A stretch of DNA of 64,000 bases, from assembly GCA_045646845.1 (NCBI GenBank), contig JAZRLO010000045.1, positions 13,959 to 77,958 on the forward strand, read 5' to 3'. Source of the stretch: HGM04593 sp045646845 (GTDB lineage Bacteria; Bacteroidota; Bacteroidia; Bacteroidales; Bacteroidaceae). The position numbers and the translations under genes are program-made. Below, piece by piece: positions 33,103-40,066 of this stretch (position 1 is the first letter of the stretch; every line of letters begins with the position of its first letter). Below the pieces are notes generated by a model. That model was not told the DNA's origin and did not search any database. It saw only the letters and a list, made by a program, of their open reading frames with translations.

Positions 33103-36100
33103 TTACTCAAGACTGTATTCCTCTTTTTCCTCCGGCGTCAGCGACCAGTCGTGTTCCGGGTCTTTGCTGTACTTGTCTATAAGTTCCTGCAATGCAATGA
33201 TTTGCTTCGTCTGCTCCATCACAGGTTTACCCGTCTTTGCGTCCCATATGCGGGCGCTGTGGTCACCTGATGCTGTAACGACAAACTTGCCGTCAGGGCT
33301 GAAGACGGCGGAAGTGACATAGCTTTCATGCTCCATCGGCTCCGTTACGGGCTTGCCTGTCTTTGCGGCCCAAATGCGGGCGGTGTGGTCATATGATGCT
33401 GTAACGACAAACTTACCGTCAGGGCTGAAGACAGCGGAATTGACAGAGCGTTCATGTCTCATAGGCTCTGTTACTGGCTTGCCTGTCTGTGCGTCCCATA
33501 TGCGGGTGGTGCGGTCATCTGATGCTGTAACGACAAACTTACCGTCAGGGCTAAAGACGGCGGAATTGACCAAGTCTCCATGCTTCATCGGCTCTGTCAC
33601 GGGCTTGCCTGTCTGTGCGTCCCATATGCGGGCGGTGCGGTCCATTGATGCTGTATCGATCACAGCTTCAAGTGCATTTGATGCTGTAACGACAAACTTA
33701 CCGTCAGGGCTGAAGACAGCGGATCTAACAGCATCCTCATGTCTCATAGGCTCTGTTACGGGCTTGCCTATCTGTGCGTCCCATATGCGGGCGGTAAGGT
33801 CACCTGATGCTGTAACGATAAACTCCCCATCAGGACTGAAGGCGGCGGAAGTGACATAGTTTTCATGCTTCATCGGCTCTGTTACGGGCTTGCCTGTCTG
33901 TGCGTCCCATATGCGGGCGGTGTGGTCACCTGATGCTGTAACGACAAACTCCCCATTAGGGCTGAAGGCGGCGGATATAACAACGTCCTCATGTCTCATC
34001 GGTTCTGTCATGGGCTTACCTGTATGTGCATCCCATATGCGAGCGGTGTTGTCATCTGATGCCGTAACGACAAACTTACCGTCAGGACTAAAGACGGCGG
34101 AATTGACATAGCGTTCATGCTTCATCGGCTCTGTTACGGGCTTGCCTGTCTGTGCGTCCCATATGCGGGCGGTATGGTCACCTGATGCTGTAACGACATA
34201 CCTACCGTCAGGGCTAAAGACAGCGGATCTGACAGGGCCTTCATGCTTCATAGGCTTACCGGTCTGTGCGTCCCATATGCGGACGGTGTGGTCATATGAT
34301 ACTGTAACGACAAACTTACCGTCAGGGCTGAAGACGGCGGATTCGACAGAGCGTTCATGCTTCATCGGCTCTGTCGCCGGTTTGCCAGTCTGTGCGTCCC
34401 ATATGCGGGCGGTGCGGTCATCTGATGCTGTAACGACATACTTACCATCAGGGCTGAAGGCGGCGGATACAACAACGTCCTCATGTCTCATAGGTTCTGT
34501 CACGGGCTTGCCTGTCTGTACGTCCCATATGCGGGCAGTGCGGTCACTTGATGCCGTAACCACAGACTTACCGTCAGGGCTGAAGACGGCGGAATTGACA
34601 TAGCTTTCATGCTTCATCGGTTCAGTTACCGGTTTGCCAGTCTGTGCGTCCCATATGCGAGCGGTGTTGTCATCTGATGCCGTAACGACAAACTTACCGT
34701 CAGGGCTGAAGACAGCGGATCTAACAGCGTCCTCATGTCTCATAGGCTCTGTTACGGGCTTGCCTGTCTGTGCGTCCCATATGCGGGCGGTATGGTCACC
34801 TGATGCTGTAACGACATACTTACCGTCAGGGCTGAAGGCAGCGGAATTGACCCAGTGTTCATGCTTCATCGGCTCTGTTACGGGTTTGCCTGTCTGTGCG
34901 TCCCATATACGGGCAGTGCGGTCCATTGATGCTGTAACGACAAACTTCCCGTCAGGGCCGAAAACGGCGGAAGTGACATAGCTTTCATGCTTCATCGGTT
35001 CAGTTACCGGCTTGCCTGTCTGTGCGTCCCAAATGCGGGCGCGGTCCATTGATGCTGTAACGACAAACTTCCCGTCAGGGCTGAAGACGGCAGAATAGAC
35101 CCTGCCTTCATGCTTCATCGGCTTTGTTACGGGTTTGCCTGTCTGTGCGTCCCATATGCGGACAGTTTTGTCATATGATGCTGTAACAACAAACTTCCCG
35201 TCAAGGCTGAAGACGGCGGAATTGACCAAGTCTCCATGCTTTAAAAAACTTCTGCAATAGGCACCCAGCTTTTGAGGAGTATCGCAAAGTCTCAACATTG
35301 CTTCAGCTTCATCAACGTATGGTCTGTTCGTGTTATTCAAACATTCAGGCAACGCATACAATGCCATTCTCAAGGCTAATGTAATATTACCTTTGTCGTA
35401 TTCCTTTTGGGCCTCGCTGACCAAATATTTAGATTGGTTTATGAGCAGATTCTTCTGTTTTTGGGTAATTTCTTTATTCTTCTCCGATATCATGTAGGAC
35501 TGGAATGCAAAGAAGCCGGCAATGGCCAGCACAAACACAATTACCGCAGCGTTGCGGCGTTTCCTGCGCATCTTTGCCGCTTCGGTCTTCAACAGTCGCT
35601 CGTTACGGCTGTTTTTCATGTGACCCGCAAGCAGGTCATGGATAATTTCGACATGGGGTTCTTTTGCCGAAGAGTATGTGACATACCTTAACATGGCATA
35701 CTTGCCATAGAAAAGGAACTGCGAATCGGGGACATTTCTCTCGAACTGCGACTTGAGGATTGAATTGCGTCTTCCGTCATCGGTAACAAGAACCTCTTCG
35801 ATATATTCCCATTTTTTGCGGTCCTTGAAGTTTGCAATCACATCGGTATAGAAAGATTCCATAAAATTACCGCCTGATGCTTTGAGGAAAGACTCCACCG
35901 ATTCCATACCGATACCAGAATCTCCCTTCCCTATAGTGGCTTCATAAATGCGGCTGCACAGCAGAGAGAGCATGGCACTGTTTATCTCTCCGTCTTCACC
36001 TCTTATTATAGATATTATCCGCTCCACTACGACAGCAGCATCGTTATCCATAAAAAGTCCTGCGGCAGGTGCTGTAATCACCTCCTTAGCCTCTTCGTAA

Positions 36101-36771
36101 CTCAATTCGGTAAGGCGGTAGCGGTTGTACTTCATCTCTATAAGACGCATTCTTTCCACAATATCTTCGAGCCTGAAGAAATCGTCCTCGCGTATTGACA
36201 GCAGTATGCGGAAATTCGTTATATCCTCGCCATTGTTCCTATTGAACGACAAAGAGCTGTCGTCAAGCAGCAAATATAGCTGTCTGAACATAAGTGGTAG
36301 TTTATCCTTGCTGCGGAAGAAGAGTTCCTCGAACTGGTCGAGTACAATGACCGGATATACCACATTACCGCCGTTGTCCCTGAATTCCCTGTTTGCAAAG
36401 TAGTCCCACAGATACTCCTCATTGTCGTGGGAAACAGGCTCCTTTGTGCAACATGATTCATAGCCGCGTTTCTCGAGTTCCTGCTCCAGAGCATCAGTGA
36501 TATTCCTGGCATACGAAACATCGCTGTCATCCTCCACGCCAAGACGTATATATACGGGCAAGTAGCTGTTGGCACGTAACTTGGGGAAAAGGCCAGCCTG
36601 CAGAATTGAAGATTTGCCAATACCGGACTTACCGTACATGGTAACGAAAATATTATTATCGACAAGTGAATAGAGTTCCATTGTGGCTGCTGTACGGCCA
36701 CAGAACATATAACCATTTGAAATTATATCCTCGTTATATGATGTCAGTCCTATCCATGGATTCCTGTTCAT
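33103..36771 (-). CDS. STAND NTPase (nSTAND1-like) with transmembrane helix and 16 WD40 blades
   Basis: A 1222-aa protein. Residues 1-390 form a STAND-type P-loop NTPase: Walker A GKSGIGKSS (about 47-55), Walker B VIVLDQFEEL (141-150) and a sensor-like LLSIREDDFFRLED (about 190-203). A basic stretch precedes one transmembrane helix (about 408-427), then a helical linker (SKYLVSEAQKEYDKGNITLA). Residues 510-1186 are 16 WD40 blades, nearly identical except at a few positions. The C-terminal 36 residues are charged. STAND proteins are signal-gated oligomerising switches. Here the WD40 array would be the sensor and the SIR2-TIR protein encoded 45 bases upstream the likely effector. Antiviral or self/non-self surveillance is inferred, not shown. 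Confidence 0.9.
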   Translation of the reverse strand: MNRNPWIGLTSYNEDIISNGYMFCGRTAATMELYSLVDNNIFVTMYGKSGIGKSSILQAGLFPKLRANSYLPVYIRLGVEDDSDVSYARNITDALEQELEKRGYESCCTKEPVSHDNEEYLWDYFANREFRDNGGNVVYPVIVLDQFEELFFRSKDKLPLMFRQLYLLLDDSSLSFNRNNGEDITNFRILLSIREDDFFRLEDIVERMRLIEMKYNRYRLTELSYEEAKEVITAPAAGLFMDNDAAVVVERIISIIRGEDGEINSAMLSLLCSRIYEATIGKGDSGIGMESVESFLKASGGNFMESFYTDVIANFKDRKKWEYIEEVLVTDDGRRNSILKSQFERNVPDSQFLFYGKYAMLRYVTYSSAKEPHVEIIHDLLAGHMKNSRNERLLKTEAAKMRRKRRNAAVIVFVLAIAGFFAFQSYMISEKNKEITQKQKNLLINQSKYLVSEAQKEYDKGNITLALRMALYALPECLNNTNRPYVDEAEAMLRLCDTPQKLGAYCRSFLKHGDLVNSAVFSLDGKFVVTASYDKTVRIWDAQTGKPVTKPMKHEGRVYSAVFSPDGKFVVTASMDRARIWDAQTGKPVTEPMKHESYVTSAVFGPDGKFVVTASMDRTARIWDAQTGKPVTEPMKHEHWVNSAAFSPDGKYVVTASGDHTARIWDAQTGKPVTEPMRHEDAVRSAVFSPDGKFVVTASDDNTARIWDAQTGKPVTEPMKHESYVNSAVFSPDGKSVVTASSDRTARIWDVQTGKPVTEPMRHEDVVVSAAFSPDGKYVVTASDDRTARIWDAQTGKPATEPMKHERSVESAVFSPDGKFVVTVSYDHTVRIWDAQTGKPMKHEGPVRSAVFSPDGRYVVTASGDHTARIWDAQTGKPVTEPMKHERYVNSAVFSPDGKFVVTASDDNTARIWDAHTGKPMTEPMRHEDVVISAAFSPNGEFVVTASGDHTARIWDAQTGKPVTEPMKHENYVTSAAFSPDGEFIVTASGDLTARIWDAQIGKPVTEPMRHEDAVRSAVFSPDGKFVVTASNALEAVIDTASMDRTARIWDAQTGKPVTEPMKHGDLVNSAVFSPDGKFVVTASDDRTTRIWDAQTGKPVTEPMRHERSVNSAVFSPDGKFVVTASYDHTARIWAAKTGKPVTEPMEHESYVTSAVFSPDGKFVVTASGDHSARIWDAKTGKPVMEQTKQIIALQELIDKYSKDPEHDWSLTPEEKEEYSLE
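33214..35247 (-). repeat. Tandem array of 16 ~126-bp WD40 units
   Basis: Each unit encodes about 42 residues of the form PMKHExxVxSAVFSPDGKFV followed by VTASxDxTARIWDAQTGKPV and TE. DNA identity between units is very high. Unit 2 is one codon short, unit 8 lacks the PVTE codons, and unit 13 carries a 33-bp insertion (33647-33679) flanked by copies of GATGCTGTA. Differences cluster at residues 5-9 and 25-27 of the unit. Confidence 0.95.
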
Positions 36772-36816
36772 AGCTATGAATCTGTTTCGTTGTTGTTTGT
36801 ATAAGTATTTGGGCGT

Positions 36817-38193
36817 TTACAAGACTCCTTTCAAACGGTTGACAAGTTCACCCAGCGAGCTCTTTTCAATGTCAAATACCGTAACGCGCATGCATTCGGG
36901 CAAGCTGTCGGAACATGTCTGTGAGCGCGTGTCATAACCGGGAATCCGTAAAGGCAGAACCTTGTACTGCTCGGGGTTCATATTCTTGGCTGCCTGAGCA
37001 GTGCTCCACTCCACATCCATGTAAAAGCGGTTGTTGCCGTTTAGGAGGTCGTGCTGGCTCTGCGCACTCAGAATCGGGATAAACACCTTGCTCTTGTATA
37101 TGGCATCGGGGATTCTCCTGTCGTAGATGTCACCACCTTCAAGATTCCTCTCGTCGAACCATACGTCAATACCATTTTCCTGCAGATAAAAGAATATGCG
37201 TGACGCAACCTCTAAATCCTCGTGTGCATATGACAGGAATACGCCGTTCTCCTTGCGTTTCGAGATTATCTCATTTGCAACATCATACTGCTTGAGCTTT
37301 TCTATCATCTGCCACATGAACAGGCGCGCATCGGGCTGGAAGTAGATTCTCTCATGATCGAAATATTTTTTGAGTTTGCAGTCGCCTTCACTCTGCATGT
37401 CGAGCGAAATGGCAACCTCGCCATGGGTAAGTCCCTTGACGGTTCCGTGCAGCGAATACCAGAAGAAACGGAAGAACCAGTCGTCGAACTTACAGCCCAA
37501 AGCAAGAATTCGCTTGGAGCGTATATAACTGAGGAACTTCTGCGGTGCATCCTTTCCCATCCATTTCGACACGGTCTCTATGGCATCGTTGTCGGTCACT
37601 ACGAAACGCGAATCGCTATTGTCGGGAAATGCCTTGCCGAATATGTAATACAGCGTCGGAGGCAGCGGATTGACAGTATCATCGAGCACGTACTTCTCGA
37701 AATCGAACTCATTGTCATGACGCTGTGAATTTATATTCATTATGCGTACATTACCCTTGCCCCAAACCTCTTCCATCAGTCTCAGGACATACGGGTCGAA
37801 GCATGTCGTCAGTACGACACGGAACATTTTTGTCCGCATAAGTTCGATAAGCTTGGGCTCCATCTCCTCGACAAGGAAATCGAGCCCCGTATTTACCGAT
37901 TCACGTATATGCGTGTCAATATCCCTTATATGATAAGCCAACTGTGAAAAGTCTTTTGCAGCATAATCAGGTGAAAGTATGTTCTTGGAAACAAGGTTGC
38001 TGCGGACATCATCGAAAATAAGATTGGTACTGTCACCGTTATAATTGCCGTCAATTGTCTTGGAGAGCATGACCTCTGAGCCGAGAACAAGTACATAATT
38101 TCCGTTCGTAACACTATGTATGAATGAATCCCAACTGAAATGGCCGGAATTGGATATACGTGAATCGCTTGGCTTTGAAACTTTCTTTGCCAT
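36817..38193 (-). CDS. SIR2-like plus TIR two-domain protein
   Basis: A 458-aa protein, first gene of the cassette. Residues ~28-300 resemble a SIR2-like NAD-binding domain: NYVLVLGSEVMLSK (33-45), VVLTTCFDPYV (126-136, the TTN-D position), LYYIFGKAF (181-189) and ILALGCKFDDWFFRF (229-243). The usual HG of active SIR2 NADases reads FG (185-186), so this domain may bind NAD or its derivatives without cleaving it. Residues ~316-445 are a TIR domain: GVFLSYAHEDLEVASRIFFY, VWFDERNLEGGD and DVEWSTAQAA, with Glu395 a candidate catalytic residue. The likely effect is NAD+ depletion or a nucleotide signal on activation by the STAND partner. A -7 box lies at 38223-38230. Confidence 0.85.
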   Translation of the reverse strand: MAKKVSKPSDSRISNSGHFSWDSFIHSVTNGNYVLVLGSEVMLSKTIDGNYNGDSTNLIFDDVRSNLVSKNILSPDYAAKDFSQLAYHIRDIDTHIRESVNTGLDFLVEEMEPKLIELMRTKMFRVVLTTCFDPYVLRLMEEVWGKGNVRIMNINSQRHDNEFDFEKYVLDDTVNPLPPTLYYIFGKAFPDNSDSRFVVTDNDAIETVSKWMGKDAPQKFLSYIRSKRILALGCKFDDWFFRFFWYSLHGTVKGLTHGEVAISLDMQSEGDCKLKKYFDHERIYFQPDARLFMWQMIEKLKQYDVANEIISKRKENGVFLSYAHEDLEVASRIFFYLQENGIDVWFDERNLEGGDIYDRRIPDAIYKSKVFIPILSAQSQHDLLNGNNRFYMDVEWSTAQAAKNMNPEQYKVLPLRIPGYDTRSQTCSDSLPECMRVTVFDIEKSSLGELVNRLKGVL

Positions 38194-38222
38194 ATTTACA
38201 ATCTTTATAAACCCCTATTTTG

Positions 38223-38230
38223 CAAAAATA
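38223..38230 (-). promoter_or_regulatory. -7 box TATTTTTG for the SIR2-TIR / STAND operon
   Basis: It matches TAnnTTTG on the minus strand, 29 bases before the ATG at 38193. It is the only promoter seen for the two-gene unit. Confidence 0.5.
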
Positions 38231-38415
38231 TATGAATTATTATAAAATTCAAAAATTGAGTACAAATATATCTTATATTGATTTTTATCGTTAAACAATA
38301 TTAATTTTATCGTTTTCACCCCTATTTTTATTGTTTATCGATAAAAACAAACTACCTTTGCTGAGCCGGCAACATAAAGAAGGAATAAAATTAACTCAAA
38401 AAAAACAACAATTTC

Positions 38416-38895
38416 ATGAAAACAAAAGGTTACAGAAGAATGATGGGAGTGACTATTTTTGCAGCACTTATATGTATAGTGAGCATTATATGGATTCTTG
38501 TACAGAGCTATTTAATCGGCACAGGCTGTGGCGAGGGATGTATTGTTTGGCATGAAGAACTATACCCCATTCAATATACCATATTTTATGGTCGGCTGAT
38601 TTTTAAGTCTTTATTTTACTTGCTTATAATAGTATTCCTTTTTAAACAACTTAAAGCAATAAAAAACGGAATGCTTTTCCCTGGTGCTAACGTAAAGATA
38701 ATGTATGTAATTGCAACAAGCTACCTCATGGGGAACATCTGCGACGACAACATTGCAACAGCCTTGACCTGTGGAGAGCATGGTGCATTTGTAATCAATG
38801 GCGACACATTGCTCTATGCATCCTTGCTTATGATATTTGCACTCATATACAAGGTTGCGGTAAAAGTGAGCGAAGAGAACAATCTGACAATATAA
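38416..38895 (+). CDS. DUF2975-like membrane protein
   Basis: A 159-aa membrane protein with about four helices (roughly residues 11-32, 58-77, 92-110 and 128-150) and a Cys-containing loop (GTGCGEGC). The pattern FKQLKAIKNGMLFPGANVKI and the tight link to a short Cro/C1 regulator (8 bases downstream) are typical of DUF2975/XRE pairs. The function of the pair is unknown; the membrane protein may modulate the regulator. Confidence 0.75.
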   Translation: MKTKGYRRMMGVTIFAALICIVSIIWILVQSYLIGTGCGEGCIVWHEELYPIQYTIFYGRLIFKSLFYLLIIVFLFKQLKAIKNGMLFPGANVKIMYVIATSYLMGNICDDNIATALTCGEHGAFVINGDTLLYASLLMIFALIYKVAVKVSEENNLTI

Positions 38896-38902
38896 GAAAG
38901 TT

Positions 38903-39106
38903 ATGTCCATTATAGTAAATGTTGATGTCATGCTTGCCAGGCGCAAGATGACATCGGGAGAGCTGGCCGAAAAGATAGGAATTACACAAGCTAACCTATC
39001 TATACTAAAAACAGGAAAAGCCAAAGCCATAAGGTTCAGCACACTCGACGCAATATGCAAGGCTCTTGACTGCCAACCGGGTGATATTCTTGAATATAAA
39101 GAATGA
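38903..39106 (+). CDS. Cro/C1 (XRE)-family regulator
   Basis: A 67-aa protein consisting of one HTH_26/XRE domain: VDVMLARRKMTSGELAEKIG, then ITQANLSILKTGKAKAIRFS, then LDAICKALDCQPGDILEYKE. It ends close to the DUF2975 start on one side and is followed after 3 bases by the next gene. It probably autoregulates the three-gene operon and could also act on the divergent SIR2-TIR operon, whose start is 223 bases from the operon's first gene. Confidence 0.88.
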   Translation: MSIIVNVDVMLARRKMTSGELAEKIGITQANLSILKTGKAKAIRFSTLDAICKALDCQPGDILEYKE

Positions 39107-39109
39107 AAC

Positions 39110-39937
39110 ATGAAAAGGGTTATATTTTCACTTATCGTACTGTGCGCCACATGCGGCACAGCACAGCAGACTGTAACAATTCGGGGAAGAGTCGTTGACG
39201 AAGAAGGCAATGCCGTAGAATACGCGACAATAGGCATTCCCGGCACAAGGCAAGGCACACTTACCGACAATAACGGTAGTTTCACGTTAAAGACAGACAC
39301 GACCGGCAACGATACATTGCTGATAAGCCATGTTTCGTATGAGGAGCTGCGTTTGGCGGTAAAGGATATCGCTTTGAATGCCGATATTACCGTTACACCC
39401 AAGAGGCTTAACGAAGTGACGGTGTTCAGCGGAAAGAAGAAAAAAGCAAAACTTGCCGGCCGCGGAATGAGGGTTCCGGGAGGCACGACCTCGTGGACTA
39501 CAGCCAATGTAGGATGCGAAATAGGTTCTTTGGTCGAAACGGAAAGGAGTTTCGAAGCCGATGCAATAACGTTCGAAGTCCGGCACAACAGCATGGATGG
39601 AGCAAAGCTCAGCATAAACATATACCGGGCCGATGAAGAGAACGGGAAATTCACCAACATGCTATGTAAACCGATATATGCCGAAATACCGGCAAACGAA
39701 GAAAAGCAGGAGATAAACATAAAAGTCAACGGCGTTGTCATAGAACCCGGGAAATGGTTCGTCGCCCTAAAGCTGGTCGATTACAGGAAAGAAAGGACAA
39801 AAGAGGGCGAGGAGACCGGAAACATCTTTTTTCCGCTCTATCTGAAGAGTTCATACACCCGGAGCGGAATAATGGAAGAATTGGAGAGCATCCCTGTGAA
39901 CATGGGACTAAAGATTACAGGCTACGAATACAGATAG
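39110..39937 (+). CDS. Secreted protein with carboxypeptidase-regulatory-like domain
   Basis: A 275-aa protein with a signal peptide (MKRVIFSLIVLCATCGTAQ). A carboxypeptidase-regulatory-like (CarbopepD_reg_2) beta-sandwich follows at about 22-100: VTIRGRVVDEEGNAVEYATI, GTLTDNNGSFTL and LLISHVSYEE. This module usually precedes TonB-dependent receptors, but here it is followed by a different beta-rich region (about 115-275) and no barrel. It is the third gene of the DUF2975-XRE operon, which is followed by a terminator. The role is unknown. Confidence 0.75.
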   Translation: MKRVIFSLIVLCATCGTAQQTVTIRGRVVDEEGNAVEYATIGIPGTRQGTLTDNNGSFTLKTDTTGNDTLLISHVSYEELRLAVKDIALNADITVTPKRLNEVTVFSGKKKKAKLAGRGMRVPGGTTSWTTANVGCEIGSLVETERSFEADAITFEVRHNSMDGAKLSINIYRADEENGKFTNMLCKPIYAEIPANEEKQEINIKVNGVVIEPGKWFVALKLVDYRKERTKEGEETGNIFFPLYLKSSYTRSGIMEELESIPVNMGLKITGYEYR

Positions 39938-39971
39938 AATGTACAAAGCCGTTCAATGAGCAATAACAGGA

Positions 39972-39998
39972 ACGATACGCGCACGTATCGTTTTTTTT
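39972..39998 (+). terminator. Terminator after the DUF2975-XRE operon
   Basis: ACGATACG and CGTATCGT arms with a 4-base loop, followed by eight T. Confidence 0.85.
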
Positions 39999-40000
39999 AT

Positions 40001-40008
40001 TATCTTCG
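40001..40008 (+). promoter_or_regulatory. -7 box TATCTTCG for the M3 peptidase
   Basis: It is a variant -7 box, 58 bases before the chosen ATG at 40067 and directly after the preceding terminator. This supports 40067 over the in-frame ATG at 39956, which lies before the terminator. Confidence 0.55.
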
Positions 40009-40066
40009 CGCAGACAGAACTGCCATGACGTTTATTCAAGACGTTTATTTAAATTATTCACAAAAT

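Noticed and set aside
33353..34981. Long plus-strand open frames opposite the WD40 array, with repeated residues (ASHMRAVRSSDAVTTNLPSG)
   Set aside because: They are antisense shadows of the high-identity minus-strand repeats, have no start signals and are broken wherever a blade has an indel out of phase.
33214..35247. Regular direct repeats resembling a CRISPR array
   Set aside because: The units are 126 bp, translate in frame to WD40 blades and have no short-repeat/unique-spacer structure; no cas genes are present.
38611..39741. 376-aa minus-strand frame across the DUF2975, XRE and carboxypeptidase-domain genes
   Set aside because: It covers three well-supported genes on the other strand, so it is a shadow frame.
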